A stretch of 64,000 nucleotides of DNA from positions 1 to 64,000 of the forward strand of contig JBGVBY010000008.1 in NCBI GenBank assembly GCA_045226015.1. The letters are read 5' to 3'. The stretch is from UBA2450 sp045226015 (GTDB lineage Bacteria > Bacillota_I > Bacilli_A > RFN20 > CAG-826). Under the pieces are notes generated by a model, which worked only from the letters and a program-made list of their open reading frames with translations, was not told the origin of the DNA and did not search any database. The position numbers and the translations under genes are program-made. Positions 26,681-34,655 of this stretch are shown in pieces. How positions within the stretch are numbered: the stretch's first letter is position 1; each line of letters starts with the position of its first letter.

Positions 26681-28138
26681 ATGTGGTACGATTGGGTATA
26701 TTACTATTTAACACAAGTAAACGTTGGCATTCTTATTTTCATTGGTATTCCATTTGCGATTCAAATGATTTATATGCTTCTTTTCTGGCTTCCAAAAAAG
26801 ACATTTAAGAAGACCAAAAAGATTAATAGAATCGCATTAGTGATTCCTGCTCACAACGAAGAAGATGTCATTTATGACACAGTTAAGGATTTGTTTGATA
26901 ATCAACAATATCCAAAAGACATGTTTGATGTCTATGTCATTGCCGATAACTGCACTGATAGAACTGAAGAATTAGCAAAGAAGGCTGGAGCAACTGTTTT
27001 TGTTCACACCGATCCAGATCCAAAACATCATATGGTGGGCTTTGCCTTAGAATATGGTTTTAAAGAACTCCTTAAGATTGATTCTGAAAAAGGTACACCT
27101 TCTAAATTAGTGCTTAAACCATGGAAGAGAGTAAAAAAAGGGCAAGAACCAGAATCCATCCCATGTAATAAATACTATGATTTTTTAATTAGATTAGACG
27201 CAGATAACCATATCAATCCTGAATTTTTCTCATTAATGAATGACGCATATAATTCAGGTGCGAAGATTTGTAGACCATATGAATCTGCTTTAAATATGAC
27301 TCAAAGCGCGTACACAAAAGCGTGTGGACTATACTACATCTTTGATAGTAGATGTGGTTCACGTGTTAGAGAAAGATTACACATCGACGCTCACGTTAAC
27401 GGTCCAGGATCATTAATTGAGATGGATATTATCCGCCGCATTGGTGGTTATGATACTGTCACAATGTGTGAAGATACTGAATTTAACTTCAAACGTATGT
27501 TTGAGAATATTAAACCACATTTCGTTGAAGACGCAGTTGTTTATGAAGATCTCCCATCAACCTTAGAAGACACTCTTGCTAGAAACAAGAGACTTGGTGC
27601 TGGTAATACTAGAATGTTAATTAGATATGCTCCTAAGATGTTCTTCTATGCTGTTAAGAACCATAATCCTTCTTACATTGAAGCATTCTTAAATTATTTA
27701 TTCATTCCTATCTGCCCAATCCTTTGTTTATGGTTACCAGGATACTATGTATATGCTTACATTTATCACTTTATGGGCTTAGTTGGACCAGCGGAAATAG
27801 TAGCGGGTAATTTAGCTAGCGGAAATGGTATTGAACCGATTGCTGGTATGTTCCCTGTATACACTGCTAGTGAGTGGTGCGTTACTTATGCATACGTAAT
27901 CATCTTCTGTATTGGTGTTTTATTCGCTTTCTGTGGAATTCTCCAAGGCGTACTTATGGTGCTTAGTGATTACAAGAAGATGGGTGCTAAACGTAGAAGA
28001 GACCTCATTAGTGGAGTGCTCCTCTTCCCATTCTTCTCTATCATTTACGTTATAACAATCACCATTGGAGTCTTCTCTAAACCAAAATGGAAGAAAGTTA
28101 AACGTAATCCTATTAAGAAAGAACAAATGAATCCTTGA
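26681..28138 (+). CDS. Membrane glycosyltransferase, family 2
   Basis: 485 residues. One N-terminal helix (about 12-34) precedes a GT2 catalytic domain: VIPAHNEEDV, DNCTDRTEE, the metal-binding FLIRLDADNH, and a late acidic TMCEDTEF. An insert near 130-150 is unusual in length. Three or four helices (about 325-470) close the protein, as in BcsA/NodC-like processive enzymes. It probably adds or polymerises sugars from a nucleotide donor on the inner face of the membrane. The product is unknown. The signature QxxRW of processive cellulose or hyaluronan synthases is not obvious. Confidence 0.85.
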   Translation: MWYDWVYYYLTQVNVGILIFIGIPFAIQMIYMLLFWLPKKTFKKTKKINRIALVIPAHNEEDVIYDTVKDLFDNQQYPKDMFDVYVIADNCTDRTEELAKKAGATVFVHTDPDPKHHMVGFALEYGFKELLKIDSEKGTPSKLVLKPWKRVKKGQEPESIPCNKYYDFLIRLDADNHINPEFFSLMNDAYNSGAKICRPYESALNMTQSAYTKACGLYYIFDSRCGSRVRERLHIDAHVNGPGSLIEMDIIRRIGGYDTVTMCEDTEFNFKRMFENIKPHFVEDAVVYEDLPSTLEDTLARNKRLGAGNTRMLIRYAPKMFFYAVKNHNPSYIEAFLNYLFIPICPILCLWLPGYYVYAYIYHFMGLVGPAEIVAGNLASGNGIEPIAGMFPVYTASEWCVTYAYVIIFCIGVLFAFCGILQGVLMVLSDYKKMGAKRRRDLISGVLLFPFFSIIYVITITIGVFSKPKWKKVKRNPIKKEQMNP

Positions 28139-28155
28139 TAAAAGGATTTTTTTGT
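28128..28155 (+). terminator. Terminator overlapping the stop codon
   Basis: AATCCTT (28130-28136) pairs with AAGGATT (28142-28148), then seven T. The TGA stop lies in the loop edge. Confidence 0.8.
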
Positions 28156-28162
28156 ATATAAG

Positions 28163-28192
28163 TTGAAAGAAAAGATATATCTTTGCTAATAT
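28163..28192 (+). promoter_or_regulatory. Leaderless promoter of the DUF3737 gene
   Basis: TTGAAA (28163-28168), 18 bp, TAATAT (28187-28192), and the ATG eight bases later at 28201. No ribosome site. Confidence 0.6.
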
Positions 28193-28200
28193 TTTTCTAC

Positions 28201-29046
28201 ATGAAAAGATTTGAGAATCGAGTGTTTGAAGGTGAACGTGTTCATTTTATGAATAGTGACACAGTTTACTTTCGTTGTGTCTTTCAAAATGGAGAATCTC
28301 CATTAAAGGAAAGTAGAAATATTCAATTCTTTGAATCAACATTTAGATGGAAATACCCCATTTGGTACTCTAATAACATTGAATGCCATAATGTGACATT
28401 TGATGAAACCGCTAGAAGTGGGGTCTGGAATACTAAGAATATTAAAATCTTTGATTCTAATATCAATGCTCCAAAAACTTTTAGAAGAAGTAGTGATATT
28501 GAACTCATTAACGTTACTATGAATAACGCTAGTGAGACACTTTGGAATTGTGACAAAGTTAAACTTATTAATGTTTCTGCTAAAGGTGATTACTTTGGCA
28601 TGAATTCAACTAATGTTGAGGCTACTAATTTAACTTTATATGGTAACTACTGTTTTGATGGAGGAAAGAACATTGTTGTTCGTGATTCTGCTTTAAACAG
28701 TAAAGATGGTTTTTGGAACTGTGAAAACATCACTATTATTAACTGTAAAATCAATGGAGAGTATTTAGGTTGGAATTCAAAGAATCTAACATTTATAAAC
28801 TGTGAGATTATTTCTCATCAAGGTCTTTGTTATATTGATGGACTTAAAATGGTTAACTGTAAACTCATCAATTCTGATTTGTGTTTTGAATTCTGTGAAA
28901 ATATAGACGCTGAGATTACTAGTGTGGTGAATTCAATCAAGAATCCTTATAGCGGGAAAATCAAAGTTCTTGGAGTTAAGAAATTAATTTTAGAAAACGA
29001 CAAGATTGATAGAAGTAAAGTTGAGATAACTCTTTATGGGAAATAA
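28201..29046 (+). CDS. DUF3737 family protein, right-handed beta-helix type
   Basis: 281 residues from ATG 28201; an upstream in-frame TTG at 28183 lies before the likely transcription start and was rejected. The protein consists of short repeated strands with recurring Asn, Cys and aromatic positions (for example NCKINGEYLGWNSKN). This is the pattern of DUF3737, a pentapeptide- or pectate-lyase-like beta-helix family. The family's function is not established. Its end overlaps the start of the aminotransferase gene by 11 bases, so the two are co-translated, a pairing I would expect to be conserved. Confidence 0.85.
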   Translation: MKRFENRVFEGERVHFMNSDTVYFRCVFQNGESPLKESRNIQFFESTFRWKYPIWYSNNIECHNVTFDETARSGVWNTKNIKIFDSNINAPKTFRRSSDIELINVTMNNASETLWNCDKVKLINVSAKGDYFGMNSTNVEATNLTLYGNYCFDGGKNIVVRDSALNSKDGFWNCENITIINCKINGEYLGWNSKNLTFINCEIISHQGLCYIDGLKMVNCKLINSDLCFEFCENIDAEITSVVNSIKNPYSGKIKVLGVKKLILENDKIDRSKVEITLYGK

Positions 29047-30184
29047 GTACAATTTTGATAAAGTAATCGATAGACGTGTAACTAATAGTTACAAATGGGA
29101 CTTATCTAAAGATGAATATTCTTATTCAATCGCAGATATGGATTTTGATGTTGCTCCTGAAATTAAAAACAAGATAATTGAACTCGCTAATCAGGGACCA
29201 ATGGGATATACCTATGTTCCAAAAGAATACTTTAAAGCATACAAAAGATGGTGGAAGTCACGTTATCAAGTTGATATAGATACTTCCTGGTGTTTGTTCT
29301 CCATATCAATTGTTGCGTCTATTGATACGATTGTTTCTAGACTTACGGAAGTTAATGACAAGATTTCTTTGTTGTCTCCAAATTACAACGTGTTCTATAA
29401 ATGCATCTTGAATAATAAGAGACAAGTCGAAGAAATTCCTTTTGAGTATAAAGACTATTCATATGATATTGATTGGGATCTTTTTGAAGAGAAGCTTTCT
29501 CAGTCTAAAATGTTTATCTTTTGTAATCCTCATAACCCTATTGGAAAGGCATTTAACACGCAAGAAATCAATCGAATTATCGAATTATGTAAGAAATATG
29601 ACGTCTATTTAGTGAGTGATGAAATCCACGCAGATATTGACTATAACGGTAAGAAATATGTTTCCGCTTTATCTAATTATTCATATGACAAAATGATTGT
29701 TCTTCTTTCTCCAGGGAAGACGTTTAACCTCGCGGGATTACATTCTTCTATTGTTATTGTTAAAGATAAAGAATTGCGATCTTTAATTGAAAAAGGGCTA
29801 ATAGAAGACGATGTTGGAGAAGCAACCTTCTTTTCTGCGCATCCAGTTACTGAAGCATACACTAAGTGTGATGAATACGTTTATGAACTCAACGAATACT
29901 TAAAAGCTAACAAAGAATACTTGGTTTCTTATATCAAAAACAACAACTTAGATTTAAAGATTGTTGGAGGAGATTATACGTATCTTCTTTGGATAGATAT
30001 ATCACGTTATTCAAATAACTCTGATGAGTTTGTGGAGTCGCTTTTCAAACAAGAAAAGGTTAAGCTTTTGCCAGGTAGCCAATATCACGAACATTACTCT
30101 ACATTTGTGCGTGTTAATATCGCTACAAGTTTAGAAAATATTAAGATTTTATGTGAATCTTTAAAAAGATTCTTAACAAAATAA
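29036..30184 (+). CDS. patB: MalY/PatB-type PLP aminotransferase (cystathionine beta-lyase)
   Basis: 382 residues of fold-type I PLP enzymes. The start reads NKYNFDKVIDRR and SIADMDFDV, both hallmarks of MalY/PatB. The PLP lysine is in SPGKTFNLAGLHSS and the cofactor aspartate region is SDEIHADI. Members cleave cystathionine or cysteine S-conjugates to a thiol, pyruvate and ammonia. It overlaps the DUF3737 gene. It ends just before the galactokinase control region. Confidence 0.92.
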   Translation: MGNKYNFDKVIDRRVTNSYKWDLSKDEYSYSIADMDFDVAPEIKNKIIELANQGPMGYTYVPKEYFKAYKRWWKSRYQVDIDTSWCLFSISIVASIDTIVSRLTEVNDKISLLSPNYNVFYKCILNNKRQVEEIPFEYKDYSYDIDWDLFEEKLSQSKMFIFCNPHNPIGKAFNTQEINRIIELCKKYDVYLVSDEIHADIDYNGKKYVSALSNYSYDKMIVLLSPGKTFNLAGLHSSIVIVKDKELRSLIEKGLIEDDVGEATFFSAHPVTEAYTKCDEYVYELNEYLKANKEYLVSYIKNNNLDLKIVGGDYTYLLWIDISRYSNNSDEFVESLFKQEKVKLLPGSQYHEHYSTFVRVNIATSLENIKILCESLKRFLTK

Positions 30185-30194
30185 ATAATAGTTA

Positions 30195-30230
30195 TATAAT
30201 ATTGATTGCACTTTATAAGTGCATACAACT
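30195..30230 (+). promoter_or_regulatory. galK promoter with an operator-like palindrome
   Basis: TATAAT (30195-30200) is followed by TGCACTT, TAT, AAGTGCA (30207-30223), a perfect 7-bp dyad placed over the expected transcription start and just before the ATG at 30231. No ribosome site is visible. A sugar-responsive repressor could bind here, or the RNA could fold over the start. Confidence 0.5.
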
Positions 30231-31406
30231 ATGGAAGAAAACATTAAGAACTTAGTGAATTTATTTGAAGTCTACCATGAATGTAAACCATCAATGGTGG
30301 TTTCGTGTGGTGGTAGATTTGAAGTTTTGGGTAATCACACCGACCATAATCATGGTTTGTGTATCGCTAGTGCTTGTAATCTAGAGATTATTGCCGCTAT
30401 TAGAGCTAATAAAAACGATTTAGTTAATTTAAAGTCTTTAGGATTCCCAGCAGATGAAATTGATTTATCTTCTCTAGAAATGGTGGAAGACGAAAAGGGA
30501 ACTTCAAGTGCCTTAATTAGAGGCGTTGCTAAATATCTACGTGATCACGGATATAAAGTTGGTGGATTTTTAGCTAATACAACATCAACCATCTTTAAAG
30601 GAGCGGGTATTTCAAGTTCTGCTGCTTTTGAAGTCCTTGTTGGTTATATTTTTAACGTTTTATATAACGATGGCAAAATTGATAAACTTACATTATGTAA
30701 GGCTGGCCAATACGCGGAGAATGTCTATTACGGAAAACAATGTGGAATGTTAGACCAAATCGGAGTGGGATACGGAGACATTGTTAAGATTGATTTTGAA
30801 GATGTTAATAATCCAAAAATTGAAAGATTTGAATTCCCATTTAAAGATTTACGTTTCTTATTGGTCTATACAGGTGGAGACCACTCTAATCTAAGTGATT
30901 TATATTCTTCAATTCCTCAAGATATGTATAGTGCTGCTAACCAAATGAAAGTTCATTTTCTTAGAGACGCTAGTGAAGAAAAACTTGAAGAAGTTAAGCA
31001 CTTATTAAAAGAGAGCGAATACCTTAGAGCAAAACACTTCTATGCTGAAAATAAGCGGGTTCTTGCGGCTTTAGAGGCTATTAGAGATAACGATGAAGAG
31101 AAATTCTTAAAGCAAATTAATGAGTCTAGGGTTAGTTCAAATAAGAACCTCAAAAATATGATGGTGAACGGCAAATATGAAGGAAGTCCACTTGAAGCAT
31201 GTGACTTAATATTAGAGGCAAGTGAAAATACTGGTGCTGTTAAGATTAATGGCGGTGGATTTGCAGGAAGCGTTATTGCAATGATTCCTGATAAGAAAAC
31301 TAATAACGTTATTAAAGCTATGAAGAAAAAATATGGCGATGATAACGTTAAAGAAATTTTTATTAGAAAAGACGGACCAATCACCTTATATAAATTGGAA
31401 AAATAA
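30231..31406 (+). CDS. galK: Galactokinase
   Basis: 391 residues. It phosphorylates galactose at C1 with ATP, the first step of the Leloir pathway. The galactose site reads GRFEVLGNHTDHN, the GHMP phosphate loop KGAGISSSAAFE, the active-site Asp lies in CGMLDQIGVGYGD, and the C-terminal motif is KINGGGFAGSV. The start was moved from an in-frame GTG at 30219 to ATG 30231, because the former lies within the palindrome and has no ribosome site. galT, galE and a transporter are not adjacent. Confidence 0.93.
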   Translation: MEENIKNLVNLFEVYHECKPSMVVSCGGRFEVLGNHTDHNHGLCIASACNLEIIAAIRANKNDLVNLKSLGFPADEIDLSSLEMVEDEKGTSSALIRGVAKYLRDHGYKVGGFLANTTSTIFKGAGISSSAAFEVLVGYIFNVLYNDGKIDKLTLCKAGQYAENVYYGKQCGMLDQIGVGYGDIVKIDFEDVNNPKIERFEFPFKDLRFLLVYTGGDHSNLSDLYSSIPQDMYSAANQMKVHFLRDASEEKLEEVKHLLKESEYLRAKHFYAENKRVLAALEAIRDNDEEKFLKQINESRVSSNKNLKNMMVNGKYEGSPLEACDLILEASENTGAVKINGGGFAGSVIAMIPDKKTNNVIKAMKKKYGDDNVKEIFIRKDGPITLYKLEK

Positions 31407-31432
31407 CGAGCTTGATAACGGCTCGTTTTTTG
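31404..31432 (+). terminator. Terminator of galK
   Basis: ACGAGC (31406-31411) and GCTCGT (31421-31426) form the stem, followed by a T tract. Confidence 0.8.
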
Positions 31433-31437
31433 AAAAG

Positions 31438-31466
31438 TTGCTATATCTTTAACTTTTATTTATAAT
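31438..31466 (+). promoter_or_regulatory. Leaderless promoter of mscS
   Basis: TTGCTA (31438-31443), exactly 17 bp, TATAAT (31461-31466), nine bases, ATG at 31476. There is no ribosome site. Confidence 0.7.
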
Positions 31467-31475
31467 AAACACACT

Positions 31476-32375
31476 ATGAACAATTTAGTGTTAGAAACAA
31501 CTGGAGAACAAATCTATAACGGCTGGATTAAATTCTGGACAGACGTTGGTAACTTTTTTATGGTTGCTGATGCTTCTGGGCTTAACTATTTAGCAAGAAT
31601 CTTAATCTCAGTAGCGATTGTTTTTGTTGCGTTCTTCCTCATTAAATTTGTCGGTTGGATACTTAGAAAAGCATTCCGTATTAAGAAAAAAGGACCTCAA
31701 CTTGATGTCTCTGCAAAATCATTTTTAGTTACTGTTATTAAATCTCTTCTTTGGATTACCGTTTCCTTTGGAGTTTGTAGCATCTTAAAGATTGATCTTA
31801 GTGGTGCTGTTGGTATTACTAGCGCTGTTACTGTTGCTATTGGTCTTGCTTTGCAAGATTTACTTGGATCCATGTTCTCTGGAATCCTTTTACTCCAGCA
31901 AAAAATTATTAAGACTGATGAGTTTATCACAGTCACTAATTCCTTTGGAACTGCTGAAGGATTTGTAAAAAGCGTTCACCTTTTCTTCACTAACTTAAGA
32001 ACTCCACAAGGACAAATCATTACTATCCCAAACAAGAATATGACCAGTGCCACAATCACTAACTATTCTAGAATGGGCAAAAGAAGAATCGACTTTGATG
32101 TTGGAGTTAGTTATAAGACAGATGTCTCTAAAGCCAAAGCAGTGTTCATGGAATTATTAGATAAGGATACTAGAATCCTTAAAGAAGATGGAACTACAGT
32201 GTTTGTGAACAAACTTGATAGCTATTCAATTCAAATCAGATTACGTTGTTGGGTAAAGTTCGAAAACTATTGGCCAGTATATAATGAACTCAGTGAAAAA
32301 ATATATGAAGCATGTCTTAAAAATGACATTAACATTCCATCTTCCACTGATTTACATATCGACAATCAAAAATAA
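31476..32375 (+). CDS. mscS: Small-conductance mechanosensitive channel
   Basis: 299 residues, standard MscS length. Three membrane helices (about 40-62, 85-107 and 110-150) end in the pore helix, seen as AVTVAIGLALQDLLGSMFSG. The cytoplasmic beta domain follows, with the segment TIPNKNMTSATITNYS. The channel opens under membrane tension to release solutes in hypo-osmotic shock. It is a single gene with its own promoter and terminator. Confidence 0.93.
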   Translation: MNNLVLETTGEQIYNGWIKFWTDVGNFFMVADASGLNYLARILISVAIVFVAFFLIKFVGWILRKAFRIKKKGPQLDVSAKSFLVTVIKSLLWITVSFGVCSILKIDLSGAVGITSAVTVAIGLALQDLLGSMFSGILLLQQKIIKTDEFITVTNSFGTAEGFVKSVHLFFTNLRTPQGQIITIPNKNMTSATITNYSRMGKRRIDFDVGVSYKTDVSKAKAVFMELLDKDTRILKEDGTTVFVNKLDSYSIQIRLRCWVKFENYWPVYNELSEKIYEACLKNDINIPSSTDLHIDNQK

Positions 32376-32396
32376 GACCCTTTGGGTCTTTTTATT
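32372..32396 (+). terminator. Terminator of mscS
   Basis: AAGACCC, TTT, GGGTCTT followed by TTTA. Confidence 0.85.
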
Positions 32397-32649
32397 TTCT
32401 TAAAATTTTTAGACAAAAAAATCGAAAAAACTGCCTATTAAAATAATGTAGCGGTATTTCTTTCCTCTTTCCTAGATACTGCTACTCAAATTTTTAAGAA
32501 AAGTAGTTCGCCATTTTCTACTTTTAAATATCGACGTAAGTACTTCTTTACAACTATATGGGTGATATGTATAATACATATGCTAAAAACTTAGCACACT
32601 CTGCTGTTACTATGATAACAGCCATTAGACCAAAGAGGAGGTAAAAGAA
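32397..32649 (+). promoter_or_regulatory. Promoter and structured leader of the rpsF operon
   Basis: A near-consensus promoter is TTTACA (32547-32552), 17 bp, TATAAT (32570-32575). The -10 lies at the centre of a 17-base palindrome (32565-32581). The leader then forms TGCTAA/TTAGCA (32581-32596) and GCTGTTA/TAACAGC (32602-32621) before AGAGGAGG. Ribosomal protein S6:S18 often regulates its own leader, so autoregulation is plausible. Upstream of the promoter lie two more hairpins, GTAGCGGTAT/ATACTGCTAC (32448-32485) and AAAAGTAG/CTACTTTT (32499-32525), whose role is unclear. No coding region was seen. Confidence 0.6.
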
Positions 32650-32940
32650 ATGCGCAAATATGAAATTATGTACATTTTGAAAGCCGATTTAGATGACGCT
32701 TCACGTAAAGACGTCATGGACAAACTCGCATCAATTATTACCAGTAATGGTGGTAAGGTTGAAAACACCGATGAATCCATGGGATTACGTGATCTCGCCT
32801 ATCCTATTAAGGATCAAACCAAAGGCTATTATGTTGTACTTAAAGTTAACATGGACAACGTTGCAATTAACGAATTCAACCGTTTAGTTCGTATTAACCC
32901 AAGTGTCTTACGTCATTTAATTGTTGTAGAACACAAATAG
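32650..32940 (+). CDS. rpsF: 30S ribosomal protein S6
   Basis: 96 residues, the usual S6 size, starting MRKYEIMYILKADL. The segment LRDLAYPIKDQTKGYYVVL and the C-terminal end near RHLIVVEHK are typical. S6 binds S18 on the 30S platform. It is the first gene of the classical rpsF-ssb-rpsR operon with a strong AGAGGAGG ribosome site, preceded by a structured leader. Confidence 0.98.
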   Translation: MRKYEIMYILKADLDDASRKDVMDKLASIITSNGGKVENTDESMGLRDLAYPIKDQTKGYYVVLKVNMDNVAINEFNRLVRINPSVLRHLIVVEHK

Positions 32941-32954
32941 GAGGATAATCATTT

Positions 32955-33374
32955 ATGATTAATCGTATAGTTTTGGTTGGTAGATTAACCCGCGATCCAG
33001 AATTAAGAAACAGCGGTTCAATCGCTGTATTCACCGTTGCAGTTGATAACCTTAGCAAAGAAAAAAGCACCAGCTTCATTCCTTGTGTTGTCTTAAACGC
33101 TCAACGTTCAGAGACAGTAGGTAAATATGCTCGCAAAGGTATGTTAGTAGGAGTCGAAGGTCGTCTAAATCAAAGAAGCTTTGTTAGACAAGATGGAAGC
33201 AAGGGCAGTGTCCTTGAAGTTATCTGCGATTCTGTTCAATTCTTAGAAAGAAGAGAAGCCGCTGAAAATGAAGAAATGGATGTTCCACCATTTGATGATG
33301 TGAATCCAGCTTCTGACGACGATAACAAGAATCTTGATAGCATTGAAATAACTGATGACGATCTCCCATTCTAG
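32955..33374 (+). CDS. ssb: Single-stranded DNA-binding protein
   Basis: 139 residues. The OB fold starts MINRIVLVGRLTRDPELR, and the protein ends in the acidic tip DDDLPF that recruits replication and repair partners. The linker is short and acidic. The N-terminal part of the OB fold is slightly shortened after AVDN compared with B. subtilis SsbA. It lies between rpsF and rpsR, 14 bases after rpsF, with AGGAGGA as ribosome site. Confidence 0.97.
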   Translation: MINRIVLVGRLTRDPELRNSGSIAVFTVAVDNLSKEKSTSFIPCVVLNAQRSETVGKYARKGMLVGVEGRLNQRSFVRQDGSKGSVLEVICDSVQFLERREAAENEEMDVPPFDDVNPASDDDNKNLDSIEITDDDLPF

Positions 33375-33390
33375 AAAGGAAGATATAAAA

Positions 33391-33618
33391 ATGGCATTTA
33401 AAAAAGTTAGACCACACAAGAAAGTCTGTTACTTTAAGAAAAATAATATTACCCACATCGATTATAAAGATGTTGAAACATTGAAAATGTTTATTGCTTC
33501 TAATGGAAAAATTTCTCCACGTAGAACAACTGGTACATGTGCAAAACATCAAAGAGAATTAGCCGTTGCAATTAAAAACGCAAGATTCATGGCTCTTCTC
33601 CCATATGTTGCTGATTAA
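33391..33618 (+). CDS. rpsR: 30S ribosomal protein S18
   Basis: 75 residues from ATG 33391, supported by GAAAGGAAG; an upstream in-frame ATG at 33355 lies inside ssb and was rejected. Family features include VCYFKKNNITHIDYKD and the conserved ISPRRTTGTCAKHQRELAVAIKNARF region given here in part. S18 pairs with S6. The last 35 bases of this gene occur again, inverted, at 33773-33807. Confidence 0.97.
   Translation: MAFKKVRPHKKVCYFKKNNITHIDYKDVETLKMFIASNGKISPRRTTGTCAKHQRELAVAIKNARFMALLPYVAD
33580..33614 (+). repeat. Left arm of a 35-base inverted repeat (3' end of rpsR)
   Basis: These 35 bases at the end of rpsR are complementary to 33773-33807 with one clear mismatch, T at 33606 against the corresponding base near 33781. 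A read-through RNA would fold into a very long hairpin with a 158-base loop. Confidence 0.85.
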
Positions 33619-33772
33619 TTATTTAAATTGTAGTTGGACAGTTGCAATTTGCCTGTTTTGGACAAAAAGCGCTTTCCTCTCAAAGTATTAGTCAAAGCGT
33701 TTGGTAGAAGCTCATAATCTGGGCTAGAATCAATGAAAATTAAGCCACCTTAATCGGTGGTTTTTTTGTGCG
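33619..33772 (+). other. Gene-free segment between the arms, with element copy R0 and a terminator
   Basis: After rpsR comes TTGGACA-type sequence (33634-33661), which resembles insertion-sequence ends. Positions 33675-33718 are a degenerate fourth copy of the 44-base element, ending in CTCATAAT. A terminator follows: AGCCACC (33743-33749), GGTGGTTT (33756-33763) and a T tract. If the CATAAT is a -10 box, a short RNA of about 45 bases would be made. Confidence 0.45.
33742..33768 (+). terminator. Intrinsic terminator downstream of rpsR
   Basis: AAGCCACC, TTAATC, GGTGGTTTTTTT. It can end the rpsF-ssb-rpsR transcript. Confidence 0.8.
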
Positions 33773-33807
33773 TCAGCAACGTATGGGAGAAGAGCCATGA
33801 ATCTTGC
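33773..33807 (+). repeat. Right arm of the 35-base inverted repeat (antisense copy of the rpsR end)
   Basis: Reverse complement of the rpsR 3' end with one mismatch. It lies five bases after the terminator and ten bases before element copy R1. It does not encode an S18 fragment on this strand. Confidence 0.85.
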
Positions 33808-33817
33808 TAAATACAAT

Positions 33818-33861
33818 GTCTCTTGAGCGGTGACAAAAAGCCTTTAAGAAAGTCTCATAAT
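33818..33861 (+). promoter_or_regulatory. 44-base repeated element, copy R1
   Basis: Begins GTCTCTTGAGCGGTGAC and ends AGTCTCATAAT, exactly 44 bases, like R2 and R3. The first 17 bases form a dyad GTCTCT-N5-(R)GKGAC in the three copies. The last six, CATAAT, could be a -10 box for the gene at 33893. CCTTTAAG (33841-33848) also pairs with CTTAAAGG (33875-33882), which would cover the ribosome site AAAGGAG if the RNA starts upstream. Confidence 0.55.
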
Positions 33862-33892
33862 GAACGTGACAAAACTTAAAGGAGAAAAATTT

Positions 33893-34324
33893 ATGAACTA
33901 CTCACAACTTAAAAAAGAATTCCAAAACAACAAAACTTACATCAAAGATGTAATCAACAATGAAGGGTGCAGGGTTAAACTTCGTTATTCGGGTCGTACT
34001 TTACTTAAATTCTTATTAAAAAATATTATTAAAAAATTAAATAAAGATCCTAAATTCGATAATTCTTCATTCGATTATATTTCATTCGAAAAATCATTAT
34101 TAAAAAAAGATCTAAATTTCGATGATGAAGATTTGGCGGAGGCCTTCCAAAGATTAAAATATTATAAATTAATTACAATTCGTAATATTAAAGGTGGCTA
34201 TACTGGCGTCACTTACAACTACATTACATTCAATTTTAATAATTTCAAAAAATTCTTATTTAAAGGTAAGGTGTGGTGTGCCCAAAAAGCTAAAAGGGAA
34301 ATGGCTTTAAGTGTCTCTTGCTGA
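33893..34324 (+). CDS. Small basic protein, possible winged helix, unknown
   Basis: 143 residues from ATG 33893, chosen because AAAGGAG lies eight bases upstream; an ATG at 33860 has no ribosome site. The protein is rich in Lys, Asn, Phe and Ile. Residues about 85-130 (FDDEDLAEAFQRLKYYKL followed by a Gly-rich turn and strands) look like a winged-helix hairpin, so nucleic-acid binding is possible. Its last codons, VSC then stop, run into element copy R2, so the tail may not be original. The codon use is poorer in GC than its neighbours. No family recognised. Confidence 0.55.
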   Translation: MNYSQLKKEFQNNKTYIKDVINNEGCRVKLRYSGRTLLKFLLKNIIKKLNKDPKFDNSSFDYISFEKSLLKKDLNFDDEDLAEAFQRLKYYKLITIRNIKGGYTGVTYNYITFNFNNFKKFLFKGKVWCAQKAKREMALSVSC

Positions 34325-34337
34325 GAGACCTTTTAGC
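34289..34337 (+). repeat. Nested hairpin at the junction of the first two cassette genes
   Basis: GCTAAAAGG (34289-34297) pairs with CCTTTTAGC (34329-34337), and inside it GTCTCT pairs with AGAGAC around TTGCTG. It covers the end of the gene at 33893 and the start of element R2. It may act as a weak terminator or processing site. Confidence 0.55.
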
Positions 34338-34356
34338 CATGAAACCGAATCATAAT
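34313..34356 (+). promoter_or_regulatory. 44-base repeated element, copy R2
   Basis: Begins GTCTCTTGCTGAGAGAC, a perfect hairpin, and ends GAATCATAAT, again 44 bases in total. It lies 27 bases before the ATG of the next small gene, the right place for a promoter of the four-gene operon. Confidence 0.55.
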
Positions 34357-34382
34357 AGAGACAACAATTGAGAGATTTTTAT

Positions 34383-34634
34383 ATGAAAAAGAAAATTGAA
34401 AGCGTTGATTTTGACGGCAAGCTTGAGGGGACAGATATTGAGCTAAAAATACATGATATAGCATGTCAAGGCATCGATATGAGAACAGTCAATGTTATTA
34501 CCAATGACAATGATTACTTGCTTTCTTTGAAAGATGCGAGTCTTGGGAACATGGCCTTAGCTATTACGAACAGGAAGAGCAAAAAGACAGCTTATTACAT
34601 AGTAATGCTTAAACCAGTAGATTTTAAATTTTAA
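34383..34634 (+). CDS. Orphan small protein 1 of the four-gene operon
   Basis: 83 residues from ATG 34383; the in-frame TTG at 34368 lacks a ribosome site. The sequence alternates charged and hydrophobic residues (for example KLEGTDIELKIHDIA), which predicts a small beta-rich fold. No signal peptide or membrane helix. The stop is 21 bases before the next gene. I recognise no family. Being first behind element R2 suggests it leads the operon. Confidence 0.6.
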   Translation: MKKKIESVDFDGKLEGTDIELKIHDIACQGIDMRTVNVITNDNDYLLSLKDASLGNMALAITNRKSKKTAYYIVMLKPVDFKF

Positions 34635-34655
34635 ATAATTAAGAGGAGATTATAT

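Noticed and set aside
33700..33735. CTCATAA words in the 44-base elements look like a tRNA-Met anticodon loop
   Set aside because: No flanking five-pair anticodon stem, acceptor stem or T arm can be formed around any of the copies, so these are not tRNA genes or recent tRNA remnants.
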